Positions 1 to 7,803 of a stretch of 64,000 nt of DNA are shown here, piece after piece; the stretch's first letter is position 1, and each line of letters opens with the position of its first letter. The notes below the pieces were generated by a model that saw nothing but the letters and a program-made list of their open reading frames with translations, ran no database searches and was not told where the DNA came from. The position numbers and the translations under genes are program-made. The DNA is from an uncultured Pseudomonadota bacterium (GTDB taxonomy: Bacteria > Pseudomonadota > Alphaproteobacteria > RF32 > CAG-239), in contig CASFUZ010000002.1 in assembly GCA_949298065.1 (NCBI GenBank), positions 238,911 through 302,910 on the forward strand, in the 5' to 3' direction.

Positions 1-214
1 TTCTTTTTCTGCCCATAAAATCTGAAATGATTCCCATTGGAATTTCAGAAATAGAACAACTTATAAGAGTTGTAGAAAATACAGCCATAGCTAAGGTATA
101 CGAACCTAAAATCTCTTGATAATACAAAGGAGCAATTAAAAAATGAGGGGTAAATCTGTAAAATATTTCAAAGATTGGAAAAATTCTTAAATTTTTAATC
201 ATTAATATGTCCAT
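1..214 (-). CDS. MFS transporter, N-terminal fragment (runs off the left edge)
   Basis: An open frame starts with ATG at 214 on the minus strand and stays open to the window edge, giving about 71 residues. It begins with a short basic segment and a hydrophobic helix, then a second hydrophobic stretch. It ends in the motif EIPMGIISDFMGRKR, which fits motif A of the major facilitator superfamily in the loop between helices 2 and 3. The protein would be a 12-14 helix inner-membrane secondary transporter, but the substrate cannot be judged from this fragment. It is divergent from the gene at 305, with about 90 AT-rich bases between them that must hold both promoters. I see no strong ribosome binding site; an ATG at 202 is an alternative start. 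Confidence 0.7.
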   Translation of the reverse strand, partial: MDILMIKNLRIFPIFEIFYRFTPHFLIAPLYYQEILGSYTLAMAVFSTTLISCSISEIPMGIISDFMGRKR

Positions 215-304
215 TGTTATAGATTTATAAAGAAGATATTAAACATATATTTTTAATATTTATTAAAAATATGAATAATAAAATATGTCGCTGGAGAGAA
301 TACG

Positions 305-1033
305 TTGTGTACTGCAGGCTTTTGGAAAGACCAAAAAGGAACTATCCATTATTTTAAAAATAGAATGTTGAAACAAATGCCAAAAAATCAGCAAGTTGAT
401 TTTTCAGAAAAAGGAATTTTTATAACAGATGAAAATGGTCGTTTTGAAGGTTTAAATAAATATGGTCTATTTGCGGTCAGTCTAACAATGGAGCCTGACA
501 TAAAAAGAAAAAATCCACGTCCTTACGACATCAATAAAGATATTTTATTAAATTTTGAATCTGTTTTTGAAGCTTTAGAATTTTTCCAAAAAGAAAGTAA
601 AAGGTATGATATGGGATTTATAGAATTATTAGGAAATTCTAAAAATGTATTTTACATAGAAGTTACGCCCAATCAGCTAGCCTACGCAGATTTAACCAAT
701 GTCGCCCATTTTGCTTGCACAAATCATAGTCAACTTCTGATTAATCAGGGAAATTGGCAGGATATAACAAATTCTTCACATTTAAGACTTTTATCGGCAC
801 AAACAAAATTACTAAAAATCAAAAAATATGAAGATATAAAAAAGATGTTATCATCTCACGAACATGGTAAATATGGTTATTCAATCTGTTCCCATGATAC
901 AAAAAAATCCTTTACAGTCGGAGCCTGTATATTTACGCCCAAAACAATGCAAGCCGATATATGTATCAATGCCTTTCCTTGCGAAAACGGCTTTCAAACT
1001 TACAAATTTTATAAAAAGGATAAGATTTTATGA
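305..1033 (+). CDS. Ntn-hydrolase (C45 / NRDE-like linear amide hydrolase)
   Basis: The 242-residue protein starts at a TTG codon (305) preceded by GGAGAG at 292-297. With this start the second residue is cysteine (M-C-T-A-G-F-W). That is the arrangement expected of an N-terminal nucleophile hydrolase, where the initiator Met is removed and Cys becomes the catalytic N-terminus. The next part (an FKNRM motif near residue 20) resembles the N-R-N/D region of acyl-CoA:6-APA acyltransferase, C45 and NRDE-type amide hydrolases. There is no signal peptide, so it should act in the cytoplasm on a small amide substrate that I cannot identify. Its stop overlaps the start of the GNAT gene by 4 bases (ATGA), so the two are probably translationally coupled. 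Family assignment is moderate. Confidence 0.6.
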   Translation: MCTAGFWKDQKGTIHYFKNRMLKQMPKNQQVDFSEKGIFITDENGRFEGLNKYGLFAVSLTMEPDIKRKNPRPYDINKDILLNFESVFEALEFFQKESKRYDMGFIELLGNSKNVFYIEVTPNQLAYADLTNVAHFACTNHSQLLINQGNWQDITNSSHLRLLSAQTKLLKIKKYEDIKKMLSSHEHGKYGYSICSHDTKKSFTVGACIFTPKTMQADICINAFPCENGFQTYKFYKKDKIL

Positions 1034-1485
1034 TTATAGAAACCGAGAATAAGCATATTGAAGAATTATCTCATCTAAGGGTATTACAGCAAAAAGATGA
1101 TTGGCAAGAGGATTACCAAGGCTCTGATGAGGAACTTTTTGCCCGCACCAAACAATTTTTGGAAGAACACTTAAACAAAGATTTGTTTATTTTTGCAGAA
1201 ATTCAAGATAATGCAATTATTGCCACCTGTGGCTTATCACTTCTTAAAACCTTACCACAATGTTGCGATAATGGTGTTTATGGCTATGTTTGTGATGTCT
1301 TCACGCAGGAGAAATTCCGCTCTAAAGGAATACAAACCAATTTAATGTCTCATTTAATGACTTTTGCAGAAAACAAGAAGATTAAAAGATTACTCCTTTC
1401 ATCAGATAATCCCACGGCAATTCATATCTACCAAAAATTCGGCTTCAAGAAAGACGATTGGGGATATAAGTGGATGAAAAAATAA
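1030..1485 (+). CDS. GNAT family N-acetyltransferase
   Basis: The 151-residue protein has the GNAT layout. A central strand ends in GYVCDVFT, followed by the acetyl-CoA pyrophosphate loop in the form FRSKGIQTNL (R/Q-x-x-G-x-G/A type, around residues 96-105). The C-terminal part reads SSDNPTAIHIYQKFGF, the usual 'A..LY...GF' motif. The substrate is unknown. It overlaps the upstream Ntn-hydrolase gene by 4 bases and probably forms a two-gene operon with it. An amide hydrolase paired with an acetyltransferase could mean opposing or sequential changes of the same amine, but that is inference only. Confidence 0.85.
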   Translation: MIIETENKHIEELSHLRVLQQKDDWQEDYQGSDEELFARTKQFLEEHLNKDLFIFAEIQDNAIIATCGLSLLKTLPQCCDNGVYGYVCDVFTQEKFRSKGIQTNLMSHLMTFAENKKIKRLLLSSDNPTAIHIYQKFGFKKDDWGYKWMKK

Positions 1486-1541
1486 GATTTTCACACATAT
1501 CTTTGGGAAAAATAATCGTTTTATAAAGCCTCAAAATCCGT

Positions 1542-2966
1542 TCAATTTGTGCTTTTTAATTTTGCAAACAAATCACTATAGACTTTTTTTGCGTTAATAG
1601 AGTCAACTATCGTTATTTTATGATTCTTAGTTTTAAGATTATAGGCCGTATTTGCTTTTATTTCCGGACAGTTGATTCGGTGGGTTTCAAACCAATTTTC
1701 ATTGATTAAATAAGCTATAACGCTGATATCCCAAATAACACGTCTGTCGTATGCTTCATGATAACCGTCTTTGCAAAAGATTTTGCATAAATAATTACAT
1801 AAATCATTTTTGCCTTTTAAATGATGCCTTAACTCATAAATAGATGTCATTAGAGCAGAAGCAACGCCTTTAGCAGGGATTATAGTTAAAGGAACTTTTG
1901 ATTGAAAAACCGTTTTAACGGCTTTGATATCTTGCTTAAAATTAAATTCCTGATTATCACATAAATTAAGCCCGTTTCCGCCTAGCCAAACCACCTCAAT
2001 TCTATCAATTATTTTGGGTTCTTTTAATATAGCCATTGCAATATTTGTTATAGCGCCGATGGACATAATATATGTTTTATTGTTTTTCATCGCTATTTCA
2101 ATAATCTTGTCAACAGCAGCATTATGTGATGTTCCGTTTTCTAAATAATTTTCAGCACCTCTAAAAACTTTATCTTTGGGCGCAAAATTTAACCATCTAC
2201 ATATTTTCAGAATTTCATTATAACTTTTTTCAAGTCCGTCTTTTATAGTTTCTCCATATTCAGGATGACTATATGGGGCAACGGTAATCGCTTCAACATC
2301 AAACTTATCAAGAGACTTTAACATATAAGCCAAAGCAAATTGATCATCGCATTCATTATAAGTGTCCGTGTCTAATATAACTTTTAATTTTTGAGATTTT
2401 TTTGCAACAATCCGATAAATATCTTTCCAATTATAAACCATCGTCAAACCGCTGGCGTATGGCTTATTATAGCGTGTTTTAACAAGATAAGTCAGAATGC
2501 CTGATTTGACCAATTGTTTGCAATTACTAACTGAATCATCAAACATAATGTCTATTTTATTTTTAATACATTCAGGGCTTTTGTCTGTCGTTTTGGTAAA
2601 GATTAATTTATCATAACAAATTTTATGATATTTTAGCCACTGCTTTGTTATTTTTACAGGATTTTTCCAGTATTTATTTTTCCGATGTGTCAGCAAATAT
2701 ATTTGATGATTTTCTTTATGAAGTTTGTCTATATAATGTTTTGCTCCCCTTAAAAGAGGTAATTTTGCACCCATTTCATCCATTTTATCAGAAATAAAAG
2801 CATCAACTTCCTCCGCGCTCCAGTCAAACATACCCTGAGTTATATGTTTGGCCTTTTTATTAATGATACCGGAATTTCTTTTGTTCTTGTCTTCTTCTAA
2901 AAAATATTCCAAATATATGGCATCTAAATCAGCAATAACATTATCAATATCCAGTCCGACAATCAT
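1542..2966 (-). CDS. Two-domain HAD 5'-nucleotidase-like / inosine-uridine nucleoside hydrolase fusion
   Basis: This 474-residue protein joins two enzyme domains. Residues 1-185 look like a HAD-fold 5'(3')-deoxyribonucleotidase: motif I is GLDIDNVIAD near residues 4-13, motif II is YLLTHRK near 91-97, and the acidic motif FDDS is near 142-145. From about residue 195 it is an inosine-uridine nucleoside hydrolase: VILDTDTYNECDDQFAL holds the Ca-binding DTD...DD cluster. An ISVIAYL segment near the C-terminus sits where family members carry their final active-site Asp. The reader can infer a nucleotide to nucleoside to base plus ribose route on one chain. There is no signal peptide. GAGGA precedes the ATG. 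It stands alone on its strand between the GNAT gene and the tRNA-Ala repeat area. Domain calls are solid; a processive activity is inference. Confidence 0.8.
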   Translation of the reverse strand: MIVGLDIDNVIADLDAIYLEYFLEEDKNKRNSGIINKKAKHITQGMFDWSAEEVDAFISDKMDEMGAKLPLLRGAKHYIDKLHKENHQIYLLTHRKNKYWKNPVKITKQWLKYHKICYDKLIFTKTTDKSPECIKNKIDIMFDDSVSNCKQLVKSGILTYLVKTRYNKPYASGLTMVYNWKDIYRIVAKKSQKLKVILDTDTYNECDDQFALAYMLKSLDKFDVEAITVAPYSHPEYGETIKDGLEKSYNEILKICRWLNFAPKDKVFRGAENYLENGTSHNAAVDKIIEIAMKNNKTYIMSIGAITNIAMAILKEPKIIDRIEVVWLGGNGLNLCDNQEFNFKQDIKAVKTVFQSKVPLTIIPAKGVASALMTSIYELRHHLKGKNDLCNYLCKIFCKDGYHEAYDRRVIWDISVIAYLINENWFETHRINCPEIKANTAYNLKTKNHKITIVDSINAKKVYSDLFAKLKSTN

Positions 2967-3050
2967 ATTTTATCCTCATCTAAAGAAGTTAAAAGGATTC
3001 TAGCTAAGGACATTTAATTTATGATTAAAAGGATTAAGAACAGATATTGA

Positions 3051-3104
3051 AAAAGCAGGATAAACCTGCCTTTTTTTGTTATCAATGGTGGAGCTGAAGG
3101 GGAT
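3051..3104. repeat. Duplicate of tRNA-Ala 3' end plus terminator (copy 1)
   Basis: Positions 3051-3104 repeat 3262-3314 almost exactly, with one extra C before the T run. Each copy holds a GCAGG/CCTGC hairpin with flanking A and T runs, then ATCAA, then the last 19 bases of the tRNA-Ala gene (TGGTGGAGCTGAAGGGGAT at 3086-3104). In copy 1 the tRNA homology stops there and unrelated sequence follows. The ~155 bases between the copies hold short palindromes such as AAAAGTT/AACTTTT and no gene. This is the footprint of a tRNA-3'-end duplication, as left by an integrated element or by local slippage. Confidence 0.8.
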
Positions 3105-3261
3105 ACGTGAGTTCGGTTTGTAACATTTGCTCACAATGCTGTCGCATATTCGCGCATTAACAAACTCTCACCGCTCGCAACGAAAAGTTTCACCGGAACT
3201 TTTCTATCGGCTCGCGCCCTCTCGGGTTCGCTCCCCTAAAAAACGATGAATTGATAACAAA

Positions 3262-3288
3262 AAAAGCAGGATAAACCTGCTTTTTTTG
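3262..3288 (-). terminator. Terminator of tRNA-Ala, almost palindromic
   Basis: GCAGG at 3266-3270 pairs with CCTGC at 3275-3279, flanked by A7 on one side and T7 on the other, so it can work in both directions. On the minus strand it lies directly downstream of the tRNA-Ala gene. A near-identical copy lies at 3051-3078. Confidence 0.75.
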
Positions 3289-3295
3289 TTATCAA

Positions 3296-3371
3296 TGGTG
3301 GAGCTGAAGGGGATCGAACCCTCGACCTATTGATTGCGAACCAATCGCTCTCCCAACTGAGCTACAGCCCC
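3296..3371 (-). tRNA. tRNA-Ala (anticodon CGC)
   Basis: The 76-base cloverleaf is read on the minus strand. The acceptor stem is GGGGCTG with CAGCTCC and carries the G3-U70 pair that marks alanine tRNAs. The D arm is GCTC/GAGC. The anticodon stem ATTGG/TCAAT holds the loop TTCGCAA, so the anticodon is CGC and reads GCG. The T arm contains GGTTCGATC. CCA is encoded. The last 19 bases are duplicated at 3086-3104. Confidence 0.95.
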
Positions 3372-3420
3372 GAATAAACTCAATAAATAAAACCGGCATT
3401 GCAGCCGGTTTGATAAAAAA

Positions 3421-3496
<76 letters not shown>

Positions 3497-3580
3497 AAAA
3501 GTCAAACCGAATATATGCAAATAAATTATGCTTGTCAATGTTTTTTCTGATTTTTAGAAACAAATGTTGCGCATAAAGAA

Positions 3581-3606
3581 AAAGCCCTGCTAAAAAGCAG
3601 GGCTTT
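3581..3606 (-). terminator. Rho-independent terminator of the lipoprotein gene
   Basis: AAAGCCCTGC (3581-3590) and GCAGGGCTTT (3597-3606) form a 10-bp stem with a 6-base loop. On the minus strand it is followed by a T-rich tract, 16 bases after the stop codon of the lipoprotein gene at 3622. Confidence 0.85.
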
Positions 3607-3621
3607 ATGAAGTAACTAAAC

Positions 3622-4740
3622 TTAGTTAATATAGATATGAACCTCAGAAGAAGTAGCATCAGCGCTAGTCTTAGCTGACAACATAATATTGTCGGCGCTG
3701 ACCCCCATATTAATCATATCCTGAAAGATTTGAGTTGCATTGTTCTGTGCGTTGCCGCTGGACAATTGCTTACCGTTTAACGGACTGACGGCAACAACCT
3801 CAAACATAGCGTTCGGCTTTTTGCTCAAAGTGCTGTTAACAGCTCTTTTCAACGCGTCTTTATACTGGACGTTCTCTTTGTTGAACTTTGCTACAAATAA
3901 CGGTTTGCCGCTTGTCTGCGCCCGATTTACATTAAAAGAAGCTGGTCCTTGAGAAACAACCGTTCCCGGCAAAGGAAGATTATTTACGCCATAACTACCG
4001 ACCTTAATGGCATTGTTCAAATCAATCATATAATTTCTGGCGGTCTGAACATATTGTTGCTGACGCATAACATCCGTATTCACTTCGCTCAACAAGCTAT
4101 TCATCAAAATCGCTGTTTGGTTTGTTTCATTTTCAAGAATTCTCAACTGACGATGATCCTCATCAACAGCGCCGGAAACACCATAAGCAGATTTAATTGA
4201 ATCTAACAAATAAGAGGTCATAGCTGTATCAGAAGCAACACGAGCAGCCAATTGTGTCATAGCATCTGTGTTAGAGTTCATAACCTGAATATTGTTTTGA
4301 GCATTTTGCAACAAGGCAAACATATGCGGGTTACCCGGAGTCGTACCGATTTGCAACTTAGCCTCTATTGTGCCGATAGTTTTATGGTATTGTTGGGCAT
4401 TGCTGATGACAGAAGCTCTGATTTTTTGCAACTGCTCATTATGTTGACGAATAGCAATCTGCAATTGGGACAATTCATTGCGGAAGGAAACAACTTTCTG
4501 ACCGACGAATGTACCTGTCTCACCGCCTTCGGAAACCTTAACCGGCTCAAAATTAGTAGAACCGAGTTCCGGCAATGCGTTTCCGTCCAGGTCAACAACA
4601 TTTGTGCCGCTAGCCTTAATTTCTTCCTGAGAGTCGGAACCGATAAGAGACGGAAACAGAGCATCTTTACTGAACGAACAAGCACTGATAATCAGCGACA
4701 AAGCTGATACCATTGACAATCTGAGAGCTGTTTTTTTCAT
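3622..4740 (-). CDS. Outer-membrane or envelope lipoprotein with coiled coil, function unknown
   Basis: The 372-residue protein starts with a basic n-region and hydrophobic core ending in the lipobox LIISAC, so Cys21 should be lipidated. Residues 80-240 are mostly helical with heptad-like spacing and probably form a coiled coil. The last ~100 residues (from GKPLFVAKF) alternate strands and helices in a way reminiscent of an OmpA-like or related alpha/beta domain. The conserved OmpA peptidoglycan-binding residues are not obvious. I do not recognise the family. It is a single-gene unit: the ATG at 4740 follows an AT-rich stretch and the gene ends in its own terminator. With the pilus and T4SS machines in the same window, a structural envelope role is possible but unsupported. 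Confidence 0.6.
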   Translation of the reverse strand: MKKTALRLSMVSALSLIISACSFSKDALFPSLIGSDSQEEIKASGTNVVDLDGNALPELGSTNFEPVKVSEGGETGTFVGQKVVSFRNELSQLQIAIRQHNEQLQKIRASVISNAQQYHKTIGTIEAKLQIGTTPGNPHMFALLQNAQNNIQVMNSNTDAMTQLAARVASDTAMTSYLLDSIKSAYGVSGAVDEDHRQLRILENETNQTAILMNSLLSEVNTDVMRQQQYVQTARNYMIDLNNAIKVGSYGVNNLPLPGTVVSQGPASFNVNRAQTSGKPLFVAKFNKENVQYKDALKRAVNSTLSKKPNAMFEVVAVSPLNGKQLSSGNAQNNATQIFQDMINMGVSADNIMLSAKTSADATSSEVHIYIN

Positions 4741-4977
4741 TGATTTAAGAACCTTCCAGAAAACCTGTTAAACCTCTGATAGCTTTTTACACTTTTATCT
4801 TATTTTGTAAAGACTATTTTGCAAAAAGACAAGTAAGAATTTAGGTTTATCATTTATTTACATCAAACTTAAGGCGAATTTTAGGGCGAATAGATTAAAA
4901 TTCTTTTAAATTATTTAAAATAACACTTGCAAAAAAAAATAAATCGCGTTATTAACATCACTGTTGTCAAAACAGAT

Positions 4978-5054
4978 GCACCCGTAGCTCAATTGGATAG
5001 AGCATCTGACTACGGATCAGAAGGTTGTGAGTTCGAATCCCGCCGGGTGCGCCA
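4978..5054 (+). tRNA. tRNA-Arg (anticodon ACG)
   Basis: The 77-base cloverleaf has acceptor stem GCACCCG with CGGGTGC and D arm GCTC/GAGC. The anticodon stem TCTGA/TCAGA holds the loop CTACGGA, so the anticodon is ACG, the A34 to I34 arginine tRNA. The T loop TTCGAAT is standard and CCA is encoded. Its 3' end lies inside the palindromic terminator that follows. Confidence 0.95.
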
Positions 5055-5091
5055 TTAAAAAACCCTCCCTCGTGGAGGGTTTTTTAATGGC
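5051..5091 (+). terminator. Palindromic terminator starting inside the tRNA-Arg 3' end
   Basis: Bases 5051-5068 (GCCATTAAAAAACCCTCC) pair perfectly with 5074-5091 around a 5-base loop. The stem includes the GCCA end of the tRNA, and the GGAGGG arm is followed by T6. The hairpin core and T run recur at about 5321-5342 and 5503-5526. Confidence 0.85.
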
Positions 5092-5553
5092 CTGCTCGGC
5101 AGGGGAGAAATCACAGGAGTGAGTTCGGGCCGAGTTTGCAGGCAGACGGGAGTATGCCGATGAGCGAAGCTTTTTAATGGCCTGCTCGGTAGGGAAGAAA
5201 TCGCAGGAGTGAGTTCGGGCCGAGTTTGCAGGCAGACGGGAGTATGCCGGTGAGCGAAGCGAAGCAAACGAGGCAGGCGCAGACATTAGTCAAGCCAATC
5301 CCGTCCGGGTTCAATATCACCCCTCCCTTGTGGAGGGTTTTTTAATGGCCTGCTCGGCAGGGGAGAAATCACAGGAGTGAGTTCGGGCCGAGTTTGCAGG
5401 CAGACGGGAGTATGCCGATGAGCGAAGCCGATGAGCGAAGCGAAGCAAACGAGGCAGGCGCAGACATTAGCCAAGCCAATCCCGTCCGGGTTCAATATCA
5501 TCCCCTCCCTTGTGGAGGGTTTTTTAATGGCCTGCTCGGCAGGGAAGAAATCA
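5081..5553. repeat. GC-rich direct-repeat cluster downstream of tRNA-Arg
   Basis: A ~90-base unit starting TTTTTAATGGCCTGCTCGG begins at 5081, 5171 and about 5337, and a truncated copy runs from 5521 to 5553. Units 1-3 share GAGTGAGTTCGGGCCGAG and CAGACGGGAGTATGCC. A second element (GCAAACGAGGCAGGCGCAG through CCCGTCCGGGTTCAATATCA and the CCCTCC/GGAGGG hairpin) occurs at about 5261-5342 and 5441-5526. The cluster is clearly richer in G and C than the surrounding AT-rich DNA. The open frames across it come from the repeat and look non-coding. The 500 bases between the tRNA and the gene at 5551 hold nothing else. Confidence 0.8.
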
Positions 5554-7122
5554 CCTTACCTTAAAAATCCTGAAATTTTTGTTTTCATAAATCAAATCAT
5601 AATTGTTTGAAGTTTCATTATAAATTTTATTCAGAACATAAATATCTCCGCTTTGCGGCGCGGCTTGGTAAACAAGCGGAAATTTTAAGATATTTCCTTG
5701 TAAGTCGGCATTACTATTTGTCTTAAAAACAATATTTTTATTTGGAAAATAAAACTTATAAGCCGAACGATAGCAATCAATAATATAACTTTCATATTTA
5801 CCGTTGAGACTGTCTTTTACAAATATAGGCAAGGGATTCTGCTCATCAGGCAAAGAGCTGATAAATTTTGCAACATCATGGTAAGATTCGCCGCTTTGCT
5901 TCTGATAAATTGAATAATTTTGCCATATTGCCAGAGCTAAGAAAGCCCCGCCGAACAAAAGGAGCAAAAGCTTTTTTTCCAAAGCATAAAAGACAAGAAA
6001 CAAACCCAAAACACCGGATATAATAGCGTAATATGGAGCAGTATTTTCATTATAGATTCCGAGTTTCCAAGCCACAAAAATAAGGATAATCCACGCTCCA
6101 GCCAAAATCCCATATAACAGAGTGAAAGATTTTTTAGAAAAAATAAGAGCAAAAAGCGCGCAAGAGCAGATAAAAAATTCCAGATAATATTTTTTCCAAG
6201 ATTCGGGGTTTAAGTGGGCAGAAACATATTGATTATTCTCAATTCCCAAGCCAAACAGCAGATAAATAAAAGCAAACAAAAGCATTGAGAAAAACATCAT
6301 ATATTCCAAAGGCAGATTCTTTGCCATTTTGACCAGATGCAAAAAGGAATTTGGCGTAATTTGACCTCTATAAATCAAATATAACAAATCGGCGGCTAAT
6401 AATCCGGCATAAAACAAAATCACGGTTTCTTTGGTATAGATTGCCAAGTTCATTAGAAGGCAGAACCCCATCAAATAACCCAAGGAGGGCTTGGCTAAAT
6501 ATTTTTTGAGCATCAATAAGCTGAGACAAATAAAAATCAGCATCAACCTTTCGGGAAAAATCGGGTTGTTAACCCAAACCAAAGCTGGATAGATACTCAC
6601 CAAAGCCAAAGCACATAAGCGTTTGGAGGAGGGGATGAAGTCAAATAACAGATACAATAAATACAAAAGCAAAGAGGTTTCGGCTAAGACCAAAGCGCTT
6701 ACGACATAAAGGTTGTGGCTGATGGCGTAAAATAAGTTTAATTCAACATTGCCAAACGGAGAAAACCGAATATCAGAGATTCCCGTGCCTTTGCCTTCTA
6801 CAAAATTAACCGTAGTCCCGATGCTCATCAAATCAAAATTAGCAAATAGGCTCATTTCTTGGCTATATGTGATAAGGCATAAACAGACAAAGGCGATTAT
6901 GAACAAGACAAAAGAAAAATAATCTTTACGTAGACTGAAGTGATAAATTTTATCAGGAAAAGCAAGCAAAGCAGACTTAGGCCTAATCCACAAAAATTGT
7001 GCGAACACCAAGCCCATAATAGTTAAGAAGAAATAGCCCCAATAACCGTCATTAAAATAAAAACTGACGTTGCGGAAAAGTATGGACAGAATATTATCTT
7101 CAAACAAAGGGGGTGTAAACAT
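5551..7122 (-). CDS. Polytopic membrane protein, possible GT-C type glycosyltransferase
   Basis: The 523-residue protein has about 10-12 hydrophobic helices between residues 25 and 420, followed by a ~105-residue soluble C-terminal domain beginning near QNYSIYQKQSG. Multi-helix core, a long first periplasmic loop and a soluble C-terminal domain fit polytopic sugar transferases (GT-C, O-antigen or lipid-linked sugar type). I cannot point to a clear DD or DE catalytic motif in the first loop, so the enzyme class is a guess. A GT2 glycosyltransferase lies nearby at 7804 on the other strand. The gene lies between the repeat cluster and two terminators and looks monocistronic. Confidence 0.5.
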   Translation of the reverse strand: MFTPPLFEDNILSILFRNVSFYFNDGYWGYFFLTIMGLVFAQFLWIRPKSALLAFPDKIYHFSLRKDYFSFVLFIIAFVCLCLITYSQEMSLFANFDLMSIGTTVNFVEGKGTGISDIRFSPFGNVELNLFYAISHNLYVVSALVLAETSLLLYLLYLLFDFIPSSKRLCALALVSIYPALVWVNNPIFPERLMLIFICLSLLMLKKYLAKPSLGYLMGFCLLMNLAIYTKETVILFYAGLLAADLLYLIYRGQITPNSFLHLVKMAKNLPLEYMMFFSMLLFAFIYLLFGLGIENNQYVSAHLNPESWKKYYLEFFICSCALFALIFSKKSFTLLYGILAGAWIILIFVAWKLGIYNENTAPYYAIISGVLGLFLVFYALEKKLLLLLFGGAFLALAIWQNYSIYQKQSGESYHDVAKFISSLPDEQNPLPIFVKDSLNGKYESYIIDCYRSAYKFYFPNKNIVFKTNSNADLQGNILKFPLVYQAAPQSGDIYVLNKIYNETSNNYDLIYENKNFRIFKVR

Positions 7123-7224
7123 GGCTTTCTCCTTACCGCCATGCTAACACCCAAATCCTAAATAATGATAAATGAATAGATTGTTTTTGCGACAAGTTTT
7201 TATATTAGTAAGAAAATAAAAAAA

Positions 7225-7243
7225 GACGCTATCTTCAAGCGTC
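7225..7243 (-). terminator. Terminator-like hairpin
   Basis: GACGCT (7225-7230) pairs with AGCGTC (7238-7243) and on the minus strand is followed by T7. It lies between the tRNA-Ser terminator and the membrane-protein gene and would block read-through into that gene. Confidence 0.6.
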
Positions 7244-7264
7244 CTTTCAACTTTCCTCATCATT

Positions 7265-7300
7265 AACAAAAAACCCCGCACAAGGCAGGGCATTTTGTTA
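7265..7300 (-). terminator. Terminator of tRNA-Ser
   Basis: On the minus strand GCCCTGC pairs, with one mismatch, to GCGGGG followed by T6. Outer TTAACAAA/TTTGTTAA arms extend the palindrome. It is directly downstream of the tRNA-Ser gene. Confidence 0.65.
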
Positions 7301-7301
7301 A

Positions 7302-7392
<91 letters not shown>

Positions 7393-7483
7393 AAAACAGC
7401 ACCTCTTTTTTAATCTATTATCAAAATTTTGCAAGAATTATTTTTATTTTTTTGTTGCCAATATTTTAAATCAGTTAATTTTC

Positions 7484-7512
7484 TTGACTATTAACGCGCC
7501 TTCGGTTAATCC
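7484..7512 (+). promoter_or_regulatory. Putative sigma70-type promoter of the structured RNA
   Basis: TTGACT at 7484-7489 and TAATCC at 7507-7512 are separated by 17 bases. Transcription would start near 7518, just before the first hairpins of the predicted RNA. Confidence 0.45.
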
Positions 7513-7517
7513 TGTTT

Positions 7518-7776
7518 TCAGGACATATACTCTATTGTATGTCTCAGTGCCTGAGAAGGTGCGGGCTGTCAGAAGCCTCACAACCAAGCGGTGCATATGG
7601 TTTGTTGCATCGATAAATATCGTGCATATATTATATGCACCGTTAACATATTCAATCCCTAGCTATAACGGCCGGGGAGCTTTAAGCGTATGTTCAAGCC
7701 TCAAAAGCTAAAGGCTTAAAGAGTCATGCTTGGTTGTGATTTCTGAACTCCCCGACCACCTTTTCAGGTGGTTTTT
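7518..7776 (+). ncRNA. Structured non-coding RNA of unassigned family
   Basis: This ~260-base stretch has dense long-range pairing. TCACAACCAAGC at 7579-7590 pairs perfectly over 12 bp with GCTTGGTTGTGA at 7728-7739, extended outward by CAGAA with TTCTG. Inside it, GGTGCATAT/ATATGCACC and CTTTAAGC/GCTTAAAG form further helices. GGGGAG at 7674-7679 can pair with CTCCCC at 7748-7753 outside the main helix, which would be a pseudoknot. GTGCCT-GAGA-AGGTGC gives a small tetraloop hairpin upstream. The RNA ends in CCACC/GGTGG with a T5 tail. I see no tmRNA, RNase P or SRP signature. 6S-like RNA or a long leader of the GT2 gene remain possible. No credible ORF covers the region. Confidence 0.6.
7756..7776 (+). 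terminator. Terminator of the structured RNA
   Basis: CCACC (7756-7760) pairs with GGTGG (7767-7771), extendable to ACCACC/GGTGGT, followed by T5. It ends 28 bases before the GT2 start codon. It therefore either closes an independent RNA or acts as an attenuator in the leader of that gene. Confidence 0.7.
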
Positions 7777-7803
7777 GTTTATCTGCACTCAAGGGAGTTG
7801 AAT

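Noticed and set aside
3105..3261. A small gene or complete tRNA between the duplicated tRNA-Ala ends
   Set aside because: The segment holds only short palindromes. No frame has a start with ribosome site, and no second cloverleaf forms.
4252..4707. 151-residue plus-strand ORF opposite the lipoprotein gene
   Set aside because: It is fully antisense to a gene with a clear lipobox and terminator, and its sequence shows no domain or ribosome site.
5017..5501. Minus-strand open frames with repeated SRLPANSARTHSCDF-like peptides
   Set aside because: They exist only because the 90-base DNA repeat happens to lack stops in that frame. They overlap the tRNA and terminators, have no ribosome site and no domain.
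5081..5553. CRISPR array
   Set aside because: The units are ~90 bases, adjoin or are spaced irregularly, have no unique spacers of even length, and no cas genes are near.
7484..7711. 75-residue ORF in the structured RNA region
   Set aside because: It has no ribosome binding site and no recognisable motif, and it runs through several strong RNA helices. The pairing pattern explains the sequence better.
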